Below, piece after piece: positions 35,073-44,058 of a DNA stretch of 64,000 nt; positions within the stretch are counted from its first letter, which is position 1; every line of letters begins with the position of its first letter. Origin of the DNA: Poindextera sp036494815 (GTDB lineage Bacteria > Pseudomonadota > Alphaproteobacteria > Caulobacterales > Caulobacteraceae); assembly GCA_036494815.1 (NCBI GenBank), contig DASXNV010000018.1, positions 1 to 64,000 of the forward strand. The letters run 5' to 3'. The position numbers and the translations under genes are program-made. The notes under the pieces were generated by a model. That model was not told the origin of the DNA. It searched no databases and worked only from the letters and a program-made list of their open reading frames with translations.

Positions 35073-36542
35073 TCACCGCGCCCCGGTCGCCATCAGCCGG
35101 GCGTAGAAGTCCGTCATCAGGGCCAGGTTCTGCAAGGTCATGTGCTCGTTGGTCCCGTGGATCATCTCGGTCCCGTTCATGGACAGCACCAATGGCTGGA
35201 ACCGATAGACGTCCTGCGCCACGTCGCTCAGCGAGCGGCTGTCGGTGCCGGCTATGACCAGGGACGGCGCCACCGGCGCATGGGCGCTGGCGGCGGCCGC
35301 GGCGGTGACCAGTTTCCAGCCATCGGAAGTGGTGGAGGAGATTGGCGAGGGGCTGCGCGGGGTTCCTTCCCAGGCCAGCTCGACATTGAGGCCACGCACG
35401 GCCTTCTTGGCCCGGGCCATGACCAGGTCCGGCGTATCCTGCGGGTCGATGCGATAATTGATCCGCGCGATCGCCGCCTCGGGCAGCACATTTTCCTTGG
35501 GCGAGCCCAGCAGCATGGTCGGGGCGACGGTCGTATGCAGCATGGCCGCGCCGGCGGGCGTGGCGCCGAACTGCGACACCAGGATGGGCTTGAACAGCCA
35601 GGTATTGGCCGCCGCCATCCTCACCCCGAGCGATCCGCGCCGCGCCAGGGTGTCCAGCATCTCGGCCGCCGGGCCGGACAGGCGCTGCGGGAACGGATGG
35701 TCGGCGATGGCCGTGACCGCCCGGGCCAGGGTGACGGTTCCGGGCTCCTTGGGCGGGGTCGAGGAATGGCCGCCGGCTGACCGCGCGGTGACGCGCAGGG
35801 TCGCGTAGCCCTTTTCCGCCACCCCGATCAGAGCGACCGGGGTGTGCGTCAGGGGGTTGGCGTCGATGACCACCGAGCCTTCGTCCAGCACGAACTGGGC
35901 CCTGACCCCCTTGACCTTGAGCCAGGCGGCGGCGGCGCGGGCGCCGGTCCCGCCGAATTCTTCATCCTGGCCGGAGACGATGTAGATCGTTCGGCGCGGC
36001 TTGAACCCCTGGGCGGCCAGGGCGTCGGCGGCCTCGAACAGGGCCACCAGCGAGCCCTTGTCGTCGATGGAGCCCCGCCCCCACACCGCGCCGTCGGCGA
36101 CCGCGCCTGAGAAGGGCGGGTGGCGCCAGGCCTTCTCTGTCCCTTCGCTCACCGGCACCACGTCCTGATGGGCCATGAGGATGATCGGGGCCAGGGAGAG
36201 ATCCGAGCCCGGCCAGGTGTAGATCAGGGTGCGGCCATCCACGATGTCGCGGGTCATCGCCTTATGCGCGGCGGGATAGGTCGACTGCAGCCACTGATGC
36301 AGCTTTTCCCATTCGCCCAACTGGTCCTCGGTGGGATCTTGGTGGGTGACAGTCTGGAATTGCACGGCCTGGCCCAGATGCAGCGCGGCCTTGGCGTTGT
36401 CGATGGGGATAGAGGGCGCGAGCGCCATCGCGGCCGCCTCGGCCCGCGGCTTGAAGGTCGCGGTGCGCACGGCGACGACGCCCGCGCCCACAACCAAAAC
36501 GACGCCGATCAGCGCCAAGGCGCCGAAGCGTTTCTTCGCCAT
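35073..36542 (-). CDS. M20 family metallopeptidase
   Basis: 489 aa, PM20D1/carboxypeptidase-S like. An N-terminal hydrophobic anchor (about 7-25) indicates a periplasmic location. Zinc-site motifs: LMAHQDVVPV (His), GRGSIDDKGSL (bridging Asp), GQDEEFGGTGAR (catalytic Glu-Glu), LDEGSVV and a C-terminal MIHGTNEHM (His). The dimerisation domain lies in between. It hydrolyses peptides or N-acyl amino acids. Monocistronic, divergent from an SDR gene. Confidence 0.92.
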   Translation of the reverse strand: MAKKRFGALALIGVVLVVGAGVVAVRTATFKPRAEAAAMALAPSIPIDNAKAALHLGQAVQFQTVTHQDPTEDQLGEWEKLHQWLQSTYPAAHKAMTRDIVDGRTLIYTWPGSDLSLAPIILMAHQDVVPVSEGTEKAWRHPPFSGAVADGAVWGRGSIDDKGSLVALFEAADALAAQGFKPRRTIYIVSGQDEEFGGTGARAAAAWLKVKGVRAQFVLDEGSVVIDANPLTHTPVALIGVAEKGYATLRVTARSAGGHSSTPPKEPGTVTLARAVTAIADHPFPQRLSGPAAEMLDTLARRGSLGVRMAAANTWLFKPILVSQFGATPAGAAMLHTTVAPTMLLGSPKENVLPEAAIARINYRIDPQDTPDLVMARAKKAVRGLNVELAWEGTPRSPSPISSTTSDGWKLVTAAAAASAHAPVAPSLVIAGTDSRSLSDVAQDVYRFQPLVLSMNGTEMIHGTNEHMTLQNLALMTDFYARLMATGAR

Positions 36543-36681
36543 AGTTCACACCCCCCATAGGTGATCACAGCTTAGCCGGTGTCCGCCGCGGCGAACAGTG
36601 GCAAGCGTCACAGGAGCTCACGCCCGCACATCAGGCGCTTGACCTTGCGTCGCGCGCGAACAATGGTGCGCGGCGAAAAAT

Positions 36682-36695
36682 CAAACAAACGTTTG
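36682..36695. promoter_or_regulatory. CAAAC-N4-GTTTG operator before the SDR gene
   Basis: CAAAC-AAAC-GTTTG. The inner ten bases CAAACGTTTG are also a perfect palindrome. It ends 10 bases before the SDR start codon, overlapping the leader. It has the same format as sites at 16696 and 39586. Confidence 0.65.
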
Positions 36696-36705
36696 GAGCG
36701 CGCCC

Positions 36706-37467
36706 ATGACCCTCTTCGATCTTACCGGCAAGGTCGCCATCATCACCGGCTCGTCGCGCGGAATCGGCAAGGCCATCGCCGAACGCATGGCCGAGCACGG
36801 GGCCAAGGTGGTGATCTCCTCGCGTAAGCCTGGCCCCTGCGACGAGGTCGCGGCCTCGATCAACGCCGCCCATCCGGGCGCCGCCATCGCCGTGCCGGCC
36901 AATATCTCGTCCAAGGACGACCTGCAGCGCCTGGTGGACGAGACCCGCAAGGCCTTCGGCAAGGTCGACATCCTGATCTGCAACGCCGCTTCAAACCCCT
37001 ATTATGGCCCGATGGCCGGGATCACAGACGATCAGTTCCGCAAGATCTTGGACAACAACATCGTGTCCAACCACTGGCTGATCCAGATGGTCGCGCCCGA
37101 GATGCGCGAGCGCAAGGATGGGGCGATCGTGGTGGTCTCGTCCATCGGCGGCCTGCGCGGCACCCCGATCATCGGCGCCTACGCCATCTCCAAGGCCGCT
37201 GACATGCAGCTGGCCCGCAACCTGGCCCACGAATTCGGCCCCGACAATGTGCGGATCAATTGCATCGCCCCGGGCCTGGTCAAGACCGACTTCGCCAAGG
37301 CCCTTTGGGACACCCCCGCCGCCGAGGTGCGCTCCAGCCAGAACACCCCCCTGCGCCGCCTGGGCGAACCGGACGACATCGCCGGCGCCGCCGTCTATCT
37401 CAGCTCCAAGGCCGGCGCCTGGATGACCGGCCAGACCCTGGTGGTCGATGGCGGGGTGACGATTTAG
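36706..37467 (+). CDS. SDR family oxidoreductase
   Basis: 253 aa classical short-chain dehydrogenase/reductase. NAD(P) motif TGSSRGIG (14-21), ICNAAS in place of NNAG (91-96), and the catalytic Ser145, Tyr159 and Lys163 in the usual spacing. It resembles DHRS4-like/FabG-like reductases with a C-terminal GQTLVVDGGVTI. The substrate is unknown. The operator at 36682 links it to the fatty-acid-type regulon. Its stop overlaps the convergent PIN-toxin stop by 4 bases. Confidence 0.92.
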   Translation: MTLFDLTGKVAIITGSSRGIGKAIAERMAEHGAKVVISSRKPGPCDEVAASINAAHPGAAIAVPANISSKDDLQRLVDETRKAFGKVDILICNAASNPYYGPMAGITDDQFRKILDNNIVSNHWLIQMVAPEMRERKDGAIVVVSSIGGLRGTPIIGAYAISKAADMQLARNLAHEFGPDNVRINCIAPGLVKTDFAKALWDTPAAEVRSSQNTPLRRLGEPDDIAGAAVYLSSKAGAWMTGQTLVVDGGVTI

Positions 37468-37907
37468 GGGCGCGCGATCAGCTTCGCCGCCTCGCCAAGG
37501 GACAAGACCTGAAGCGGACCGGCGAGGCGTGACGTGGCGACCTTGCGGACCAGGCTTTCGTCGGCCGTGACGAACGGACATTCCTCGGCCTCGGCCAGGG
37601 CGAGATAGAAGCAGTCATAGGCCGGATGATCGTGCCCTGTCGCAAACCGCATCGCCGGCGCGAGCAGGCTGCGCATGGGACGTAGTTCGATATCGGATTG
37701 CTCCAGCAGTCGCACGCCCAAGTGAGCGTCGTCAGGCGTGAATTCCCCGCGGCGCGCCTTCTTCCAAATCGCGTTGCCGCACTCGGCCATGATCAAGTCC
37801 GGCGCGAGCAATTGCTTGGCCCAGCGAAACATCAGGGCCTCGGCGGAACCCGTTTCGGGAATGACCCACTTGAGGGCGACGCTGGCGTCAATGACGAAAC
37901 GGCTCAA
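37464..37907 (-). CDS. fitB: PIN-domain toxin, FitB/VapC type
   Basis: 147 aa ribonuclease of the PIN fold. Acidic residues that bind Mg2+ are seen in FVIDASVALKW (Asp7), MAECGNAIWK (Glu42), HPAYDCFYLALAE (Asp near 98) and VTADE (Asp near 114). Such toxins cleave tRNA or rRNA when released from the antitoxin. The start overlaps the antitoxin stop (ATGA), and the operator upstream matches FitAB-type half sites, which is why I prefer the Fit name. The stop overlaps the convergent SDR gene stop. Confidence 0.88.
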   Translation of the reverse strand: MSRFVIDASVALKWVIPETGSAEALMFRWAKQLLAPDLIMAECGNAIWKKARRGEFTPDDAHLGVRLLEQSDIELRPMRSLLAPAMRFATGHDHPAYDCFYLALAEAEECPFVTADESLVRKVATSRLAGPLQVLSLGEAAKLIARP

Positions 37908-38143
37908 CGCTCATCCCGCCCCTCACGCACCAGGATTTCGGAAGGTGTGTGTTCCCGGCCTTCCGTGCGCTTCCTGAACTCGGCCGCCAGATCCCAGAAC
38001 GAGGGCTCGACCTCGGCGCTCAAGGCCTGCCGCAAGATCTCCCGATGTTCAGCTTCCGCCGAGCGGCCGTGGCGCGCTGCGCGACGCTTGAGCTTCAAGA
38101 CCAGATCGTCATCCAAATTGCGGACATGCAGGTTTGTGGGCAT
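37904..38143 (-). CDS. fitA: Ribbon-helix-helix antitoxin, FitA type
   Basis: 79 aa. The N-terminal ribbon-helix-helix (LHVRNLDDDLVLKLKRRAAR HGRSAEAEHR, read continuously) binds DNA as a dimer. The C-terminal half (from about 50, with FWDLAAEFRKRT) would wrap the toxin. It neutralises the PIN toxin encoded immediately downstream and represses the operon through the palindrome 20 bases upstream of its start. Confidence 0.88.
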   Translation of the reverse strand: MPTNLHVRNLDDDLVLKLKRRAARHGRSAEAEHREILRQALSAEVEPSFWDLAAEFRKRTEGREHTPSEILVREGRDER

Positions 38144-38162
38144 GGAGCGGGCTCGCTACAGG

Positions 38163-38179
38163 TGCTATCAATGATAGCA
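38163..38179. promoter_or_regulatory. Operator of the fitAB toxin-antitoxin operon
   Basis: TGCTATCA-A-TGATAGCA, perfect 8+8 inverted repeat, 20 bases before the antitoxin start. The half site TGCTATCA equals the one I recall in the Neisseria gonorrhoeae FitAB operator, where the halves are further apart. Autoregulation by the FitAB complex is therefore likely. Confidence 0.7.
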
Positions 38180-38215
38180 TTGTCGCCGCGCTGATCAAGC
38201 CTGACTGGACCACGG

Positions 38216-39379
38216 CTAGGCGCGCGACAGATCCCGCGCCTTAGCCAGCCGGCGCACGCCCTCGTCAAGGGTTTCGTCGGCCTTGGAGAAGCACAGGCGC
38301 ATGATGCTGACGACCGGGTCCTGCTCGTAGAAGGCCGAGACCGGGATCGCCGCCACCCCCGCCTCCTTCACCGCCCGCAGGCAGAACTCGCGGTCGGCCA
38401 GATCGACGCCCGAGGCGGGCAGGTCGATATTGACGAAATAGGTGCCCTGGCTGCCCAGGACAGTGAACCCCTCGCGCCGCAGCCCTTCGCTCAGCCGGTC
38501 GCGGGAGCGGGCCAGGCCCAAGGGCATGGTCGCAAACCAGTCTTCGCTATTGTCCAAACCCCAGGCCACGGCGGCCTGCAGATTGGGTGGGGTGGTGAAG
38601 GTCAGGAACTGGTGGGCCTTGGCGATCACCTGGGTCAGGGCCGGCGCGGCGCAGACAAAACCCACCTTCCAGCCGGTCAGGCCGAACATCTTGCCGGCTG
38701 AGCCGATCTTCACCGTCCGCTCGCGCATGCCCGGAAAGGTCAGCAGGGAGCGGTGGACATGGGGGGTGAACACCACCTGCTCCCAAACCTCGTCACAAAC
38801 GGCGACGGCGTCATGAGTGACGCAGAATTCCGCCAGCAGAGCCAGGTCTTCGGCAGGAAACACCACCGCGGCCGGGTTGAGCGGGCTGTTCATGATCACC
38901 ACGCGGGTTTTAGGCGTGAACACGCCCTCCAGCATGGCCCGGTCGATGCGCCAGTGCGGCGGCGACAGGCGGGCCAGGCGCGGCACGCCGCCGGCCAGCC
39001 GCACGATCGGCAGGTAGCTGTCATAAAGCGGCTGGAACAGCACCACCTCGTCCCCGGGCCGGATCAGCGCCAACAGGCTGGCGGCGATGGCCTCGGTGGC
39101 GCCCGAGGTGATGGTGACCTCGGATTTCCAATCGAGGTCCAGGCCCTGGTGACGGGCGTAGTGGCGGCTCACCGCCTCGCGCAGCGCCGGCAGCCCGGCC
39201 ATGGGCGGATACTGGTTATAGCCGTTCAGGACCTCGTCGGCCGCCTTGCGCCGGATCGCCTCGGGGCCGGGATCGTCCGGAAAGCCCTGGCCAAGGTTGA
39301 TGGCGCCGGTCTCGCGGGCCAGACCCGACATGACCTCGAAAATGGTGGTGGGCAGGTCGGCGAAGATGGGGTTGGGCAT
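38216..39379 (-). CDS. PLP-dependent aminotransferase, class I/II
   Basis: 387 aa fold-type I aminotransferase close to the methionine/kynurenine-oxoglutarate (YbdL/KAT III-like) group. GQGFPDDPGPE near residue 30, TSGATEAI (91-98), NSPLNPA (164-170, binding Asn), DEVWE (196-200) and the Schiff-base Lys230 in SAGKMFGLTGWK. It moves an amino group from an amino acid such as methionine or an aromatic to a keto acid. It appears to be expressed alone, just 3' of the toxin-antitoxin promoter region. Confidence 0.92.
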   Translation of the reverse strand: MPNPIFADLPTTIFEVMSGLARETGAINLGQGFPDDPGPEAIRRKAADEVLNGYNQYPPMAGLPALREAVSRHYARHQGLDLDWKSEVTITSGATEAIAASLLALIRPGDEVVLFQPLYDSYLPIVRLAGGVPRLARLSPPHWRIDRAMLEGVFTPKTRVVIMNSPLNPAAVVFPAEDLALLAEFCVTHDAVAVCDEVWEQVVFTPHVHRSLLTFPGMRERTVKIGSAGKMFGLTGWKVGFVCAAPALTQVIAKAHQFLTFTTPPNLQAAVAWGLDNSEDWFATMPLGLARSRDRLSEGLRREGFTVLGSQGTYFVNIDLPASGVDLADREFCLRAVKEAGVAAIPVSAFYEQDPVVSIMRLCFSKADETLDEGVRRLAKARDLSRA

Positions 39380-39585
39380 GGGGGAAGGGATACTATGGCG
39401 CGGGCGGCTCGCGAAGCTGCCTGGGAGCCGAATGTTTTGCGGTCAGTTGCGGTTCAGGCCCTTAGGGGTGTTCAGGGGGAGAAGTGGACGCGGCCTAACT
39501 CCCCTCGTCACCGGGACAAGACGGTCACGAGCGGTTCCACCCCGCCCCATCTTTGCACCGCTCGCCCCATGGGGTAGCGTTGATC

Positions 39586-39599
39586 CAAACATCTGTTTG
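39586..39599. promoter_or_regulatory. CAAAC-N4-GTTTG operator before the quinone oxidoreductase gene
   Basis: CAAAC-ATCT-GTTTG, ending 13 bases before the start codon and abutting the GAGGAG ribosome binding site. Binding here would block both transcription and leader. Third exact example of the format in this window. Confidence 0.65.
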
Positions 39600-39612
39600 A
39601 GGAGACGCGGTG

Positions 39613-40611
39613 ATGAAGGCCCTGTTGAGCAAGAGCGTGGGTGGTCCGGATACTCTGGTGATCGAGGACCTGCCCAGCCCGCAGCCCAAGGCGGGCCAGG
39701 TGGTGCTGCAGGTCAAGGCTTGCGGGGTCAACTATCCCGACGTGCTGATCATCGAGGACAAATACCAGTTCAAGCCCGACCGCCCCTTCTCCCCCGGCGG
39801 CGAGGTGTCCGGCGTGGTCAAGGTGCTGGGCGAGGGCGTCACCCACCTGAAGGTCGGCCAGCGGGTGCTGGGCAATACCGGCTGGGGCGGCATGGCCGAG
39901 GAGCTGGCCCTGGACGCGGCCCGGCTGATCCAGATCCCCGATTCCATGCCCTTCGACGAGGCCGCCGCCTTCATCATGACCTATGGCACGTCCTATTACG
40001 GGCTAAAGGACCGCGGCCACCTGAAGGCCGGCGAGACCCTGCTGGTGCTGGGCGCAGCGGGCGGCGTCGGCCTAGCGGCGGTGGAATTGGGCAAGGCCAT
40101 GGGCGCGCGAGTGATCGCCGCCGCCTCGTCCCAGGAAAAGGTCGATCTGTGCCTCAAGCACGGCGCCGACGCCGGGGTGGTCTATCCCACCGGGCCGTTC
40201 GACAAGGACGGAACCAAGGCCCTGGCCGGGCTTTTCAAGGACTCTTGCGGCCCCAATGGCGCCGACGTGGTCTATGACGGAGTCGGCGGCGACTATGCCG
40301 AGGCGGCCCTGCGCTCCACCGCCTGGGAGGGCCGCTTCCTGGTCATCGGCTTTCCGGCCGGCATTCCCAGGATTCCGCTCAACCTGGCCCTGCTCAAGGG
40401 CTGCGACATCGTCGGCGTGTTCTGGGGCGCGGCGGTGGCCCGCGATCCCAAGGCTCACCAGCAGAACGTCAAGGAACTGTTCGAGCTGCACGCGGCGGGC
40501 AAGATCAAGCCCTTCGTTTCCGAACGCTTCCCGCTCGCCCGCGCCGGCGAAGCCATCACCCACCTGTCCAGCCGCAAGGCCCTGGGCAAGGTGGTGGTGA
40601 CCATGGACTAG
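39613..40611 (+). CDS. NADPH:quinone oxidoreductase family protein
   Basis: 332 aa zinc-independent medium-chain dehydrogenase/reductase. N-terminal GroES-like domain (VKACGVNYPDVLIIEDKYQF; PGGEVSGVVKVLGEGVT) and Rossmann domain with VLGAAGGVGLAAVELGKAMG (about 140-160). It likely reduces quinones or enoyl-type substrates with NADPH. ATG 39613 directly follows an in-frame GTG. It is the first of a same-strand run continuing with an SDR, a DMT transporter, an MFS transporter and an aminotransferase. The gaps of about 80 and 70 bases leave the operon limits open. Confidence 0.92.
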   Translation: MKALLSKSVGGPDTLVIEDLPSPQPKAGQVVLQVKACGVNYPDVLIIEDKYQFKPDRPFSPGGEVSGVVKVLGEGVTHLKVGQRVLGNTGWGGMAEELALDAARLIQIPDSMPFDEAAAFIMTYGTSYYGLKDRGHLKAGETLLVLGAAGGVGLAAVELGKAMGARVIAAASSQEKVDLCLKHGADAGVVYPTGPFDKDGTKALAGLFKDSCGPNGADVVYDGVGGDYAEAALRSTAWEGRFLVIGFPAGIPRIPLNLALLKGCDIVGVFWGAAVARDPKAHQQNVKELFELHAAGKIKPFVSERFPLARAGEAITHLSSRKALGKVVVTMD

Positions 40612-40688
40612 GTCCTGAGGCCATTGCCAGCGCCCCGCCTGCTCCGTTACTGAACGCCGATCATAAACAAGCTTTCGGGAGCGGAACC

Positions 40689-41591
40689 ATGGCGGGGCAG
40701 CTGAGCGGCAAGGTGGCGGCGATCACCGGCGGATGTTCGGGGATCGGGCTGGGTACGGTCGAGCTGTTCATCGCTGAGGGCGCGCAGGTTGTCTGCGCCG
40801 ATGTGCAGGACGAAAAGGGCGCCATTCTCGAGCAGCGCTTCCCAGGCGCCCTGCGCTATGTCCATTGCGACGTCACCCAAGAAGCCGATATCGCCCGGAC
40901 CATGGCCACGGCGGCCGAGGCTTTCGGCGGGCTGGATATCCTGTTCAACAACGCCGGTTCCGGCGGGACCGGCGCGGGCGTCGAGGACATGACGGTCGAG
41001 GCCTGGGACGGGACCATGAACCTGTTGCTGCGCTCGGTGATCCTGGGCATGAAGCACGCCACCCCGCTGATGAAAAAGCGTGGCGGCGGGGCCATCGTCA
41101 ACACCGCCTCGGTGGCCGGACTCGAGGCCGGCTGGGGTCCCCTGGCCTATTCCACCGCCAAGGGCGCGGTGATCCACCTGACCCGCGTGGCCTCGGCCCA
41201 GCTGGCCCAGGACAAAATCCGGGTCAACGCCATCTGCCCGGGCCTGATCGCCACCTCGATCTTCGGCGCCTCCATCGGCCTGCCGCGCGAAGTGGCCGAC
41301 CAGATGGCCGCGCGCATCGTCGAGAACGCCCACCGCATGCAGCCAGTGCCCAAGGCCGGCATGCCCGAAGACATCGCCCGCGCCTGCCTCTACTTGGCCT
41401 CCGACGCCTCCGCCTTCGTCAGCGGCACGCATCTGGTGGTGGATGGGGCGCTGACCGTGGGCAATCGCCATGCCTGGGATCCCAGCGCCGCGTCGCCGAT
41501 TCTGGACCTGCTGGGCTTCACCCCGGAGCAGGCCGAGGCCATGCGTCAGGCTCAGGCGACCGCGGCGGCTGCGACCAAGGCCGGAGGCTGA
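40689..41591 (+). CDS. SDR family oxidoreductase
   Basis: 300 aa, longer than the 250 aa norm through a C-terminal extension of about 40 residues (DPSAASPILDLLGFTPEQAE...). NAD(P) motif TGGCSGIG (13-20), NNAG (87-90), catalytic Ser141, Tyr154, Lys158. Substrate unknown. Its stop and the start of the following transporter gene share one base, so the two are co-translated. A degenerate 7-of-10 match to the CAAAC-N4-GTTTG palindrome lies at 40664-40677. Confidence 0.9.
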   Translation: MAGQLSGKVAAITGGCSGIGLGTVELFIAEGAQVVCADVQDEKGAILEQRFPGALRYVHCDVTQEADIARTMATAAEAFGGLDILFNNAGSGGTGAGVEDMTVEAWDGTMNLLLRSVILGMKHATPLMKKRGGGAIVNTASVAGLEAGWGPLAYSTAKGAVIHLTRVASAQLAQDKIRVNAICPGLIATSIFGASIGLPREVADQMAARIVENAHRMQPVPKAGMPEDIARACLYLASDASAFVSGTHLVVDGALTVGNRHAWDPSAASPILDLLGFTPEQAEAMRQAQATAAAATKAGG

Positions 41592-42514
41592 TGGGGGGCG
41601 CGGCGTCAGCCAAGCCCGCCGCGCTCACCCCCAACCTGGTCGGGGCCGGCTGGATGCTGGCATCGGCGGTGGCCTTCACCGCCATGACCACCCTGATCAA
41701 GTATCTGGGAGCGGGCTATTCGCCGTCGCTGCAGACCTTCTATCGCCAGCTGGCGGGGGTGATCGTGCTCCTGCCGCTGATCCTGCCCAATTGGCGGCGC
41801 GCCTTCGCCACCACCCGCCCCGGCATCCTGATCTTCCGCTCGGCGGCGGGGGTCTTGGCCACCATCCTCAGCTTCTACGCCTACCAGACCCTGCCCCTGG
41901 CCGACGCCAACGCCCTGTCCTTCACCCGCGCCCTGTGGCTGACCCCGCTGGCCTTTTTCGCCCTGGGCGAAAAGCTCACGCCCCTGCGCATCGGGGCCAC
42001 GGTGGTCGGGTTTCTGGGCGTGATGCTGATGCTGGCGCCGGGCGGGCATGTGGGTTTTGGCGTGGCCCAGCTCGCGGCCCTGGCCTCGGCCTTCCTGTTC
42101 GCCCTCACCGTCACCGGCATGAAGGTGATGACCCGCGACCACAGCCCGTTCACCCTGCTGGTCTGGGCCGCATTCCTGGGCCTGATCTTCGCCTTTCCGC
42201 CAGCCCTGTTCTCCTGGCGCTGGCCGCATTTGCTGGACCTGTTGCTGCTGGCCATCATGGGCGTGCTCGGGGTGGCGACCCAGGCCTGCTACATCAAGGG
42301 CATGCAGATCGGCGACGCCGCGGCCATGGCCCCGGTGGACTATACTCGGCTGGTGTTCGCCGTCGGCGCCGGCCTGGTCCTCTTCCACGAGGTTCCCGGC
42401 GCCCGCACCGTGGCCGGGGCCGCCATCGTGGTCGGCGCGACCCTGGTGATCACTTTGCGCGAACATCATCAGGCGCTGAAGGCCGCGGTCGCGCCCGCCC
42501 CAATTGCAGGCTGA
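41591..42514 (+). CDS. DMT superfamily (EamA) transporter
   Basis: 307 aa, ten predicted helices in two EamA repeats (about 17-150 and 160-290). LASAVAFTAMTTLIKYLGAG opens the first repeat; FHEVPGARTVAGAAIVVGAT in the last carries the conserved Glu. Overlaps the SDR stop by one base, which suggests that it transports a metabolite linked to that enzyme. Direction and substrate cannot be told from sequence. Confidence 0.88.
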   Translation: MGGAASAKPAALTPNLVGAGWMLASAVAFTAMTTLIKYLGAGYSPSLQTFYRQLAGVIVLLPLILPNWRRAFATTRPGILIFRSAAGVLATILSFYAYQTLPLADANALSFTRALWLTPLAFFALGEKLTPLRIGATVVGFLGVMLMLAPGGHVGFGVAQLAALASAFLFALTVTGMKVMTRDHSPFTLLVWAAFLGLIFAFPPALFSWRWPHLLDLLLLAIMGVLGVATQACYIKGMQIGDAAAMAPVDYTRLVFAVGAGLVLFHEVPGARTVAGAAIVVGATLVITLREHHQALKAAVAPAPIAG

Positions 42515-42587
42515 CAATCGTTTGAAACGCCCATAGGCTCCGCCCTTGGCCGCGGATTGAAAGTCGGCTGCGGCCGGGAGTGCGGGT

Positions 42588-44027
42588 GTGAGCGAGTTGA
42601 TTTCCGAGGCGGATCTTGTGGCCGTTCCGCCCCAGGCCTCCGACCCCTCCGCCAAGCTCTCGCTAGGGGCGACCTGCTGGGCGATCTTCGAGGGCGCCCG
42701 CAACCCCTATGTGATCCTGATCACCATCTATGTGTTCATGCCCTATTTCTCCCGGGTGGTGGTGGGCGATCCCGTGCGCGGCCAGCAGGCGGTGGCGTCC
42801 TACGGCCAATATTCCGGCTGGATCGTCATGCTCACCGCCCCGCTCCTGGGCGCCTCCATCGACCGGCTCGGCCGGCGCAAGCCGTGGCTGTTCCTGGCCG
42901 TCCTGGCCATGGTACCGCTGATCGCCTCGCTGTGGTGGACCAAGGCCGACCACACCGGCCTGTCGATCGGCATGGTGATCGCCATCGCCACCGCGATCGG
43001 CGTACTGTTTTCCTATACCGAGGTCTTGCACAACTCACTGCTGGTGCGGGCGGCGGGCCTGTCCAGCGCCCACAAGGCCTCGGGCCTGGCCCTGGCCCTG
43101 GGCAACGCTTCGGCGGTGGCGGCCCTGATGTTCGTCATGTGGGCCTTCGCCCTGCCGGGCAAGGTCGACTGGTCGTTCATCCCCAAGGCGCCGCTGTTCG
43201 GCCTGGATACAGCCACCCACCAGCAGGACCGCATCGTCGCCCCGATCGCGGCGGCCATATTCGCCATGGGGGCCATTCCCCTGTTTCTGTTCACGCCGGA
43301 CGCCGACAAGGGCGGCGTGCCGGTGCTACGGGCGTTCAGAGAGGGATTCGCGTCCCTGGTGGGCATGGTGACCAGTTTGAAGGGCTATCGCGACGCGGTC
43401 GTCTTCCTGGTGTCGCGCATGTTCTATGTGGACGGCATGACCGCCATCCTGCTGTTCTCCGGCGTCTACGCCTCGGGCGTGATGAAGTGGGGCGCACTGG
43501 AGATGCTGGCCTTTGGCATCATCCTGAGCATCCTGGCCGTGGCCGGCGGCTTCATCGGCAGCTTGATGGATCACAACCTGGGGCCGCGCCGCGCGGTCCA
43601 GATCGAGATCGGCATGACCCTGCTGGGCATCATCGCCCTTTTGGGCATGGGGCCGGACAAGATTCTCTATCTTTGGCATTTCAATCCGGCGGCTCATGCC
43701 CCGGTGTGGACCGGGCCGATGTTCCGAACCCTGCCCGAGATCGTCTATCTGCTGATCGGCTTTTCCAACGCCGTGTTCATCACCGCCCAATACGCCTCCA
43801 GCCGCACCCTACTCACGCGCCTGACGCCGCCGGAACAGACGGGCGCCTTTTTCGGTGTCTACGCCCTGTCAGGCACCGCGACGGTCTGGCTGGGATCGAG
43901 CCTGGTCAATCTGGGCACACATCTGTTCAAGAGCCAGCAGGGCGGCTTCGCCACCGTCACCTTGCTGTTGGCCATAGGCTTCATTGGGCTGCAGTTCGTG
44001 CGCGGGGGCGACCGGGCCAGGGCTTGA
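42588..44027 (+). CDS. MFS transporter, UMF1/Atg22-like
   Basis: 479 aa with about 12 hydrophobic spans. GTG start at 42588; the N-terminus is cytoplasmic and charged. The loop between helices 2 and 3 has the MFS signature-like LLGASIDRLGRRKPWL (about 88-103). The pattern, with long loops between 6 and 7, fits the UMF1 group. Substrate unknown. A partial match to the CAAAC-N4-GTTTG motif lies at 42511-42524. Confidence 0.82.
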   Translation: MSELISEADLVAVPPQASDPSAKLSLGATCWAIFEGARNPYVILITIYVFMPYFSRVVVGDPVRGQQAVASYGQYSGWIVMLTAPLLGASIDRLGRRKPWLFLAVLAMVPLIASLWWTKADHTGLSIGMVIAIATAIGVLFSYTEVLHNSLLVRAAGLSSAHKASGLALALGNASAVAALMFVMWAFALPGKVDWSFIPKAPLFGLDTATHQQDRIVAPIAAAIFAMGAIPLFLFTPDADKGGVPVLRAFREGFASLVGMVTSLKGYRDAVVFLVSRMFYVDGMTAILLFSGVYASGVMKWGALEMLAFGIILSILAVAGGFIGSLMDHNLGPRRAVQIEIGMTLLGIIALLGMGPDKILYLWHFNPAAHAPVWTGPMFRTLPEIVYLLIGFSNAVFITAQYASSRTLLTRLTPPEQTGAFFGVYALSGTATVWLGSSLVNLGTHLFKSQQGGFATVTLLLAIGFIGLQFVRGGDRARA

Positions 44028-44058
44028 TCGCATCGGCGGCGCATATGAAACAGGGCGA

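Noticed and set aside
37904..38143. VapB-type identity for the antitoxin
   Set aside because: The ribbon-helix-helix fold and the TGCTATCA half sites fit FitA better than the AbrB-type VapB.
40664..40677. TAAAC-AAGC-TTTCG before the second SDR gene as a regulon site
   Set aside because: Seven of ten matches; too weak to call.
42511..42524. CTGAC-AATC-GTTTG before the MFS gene as a fifth regulon site
   Set aside because: Only eight of ten bases match and it overlaps the stop codon of the upstream transporter gene.
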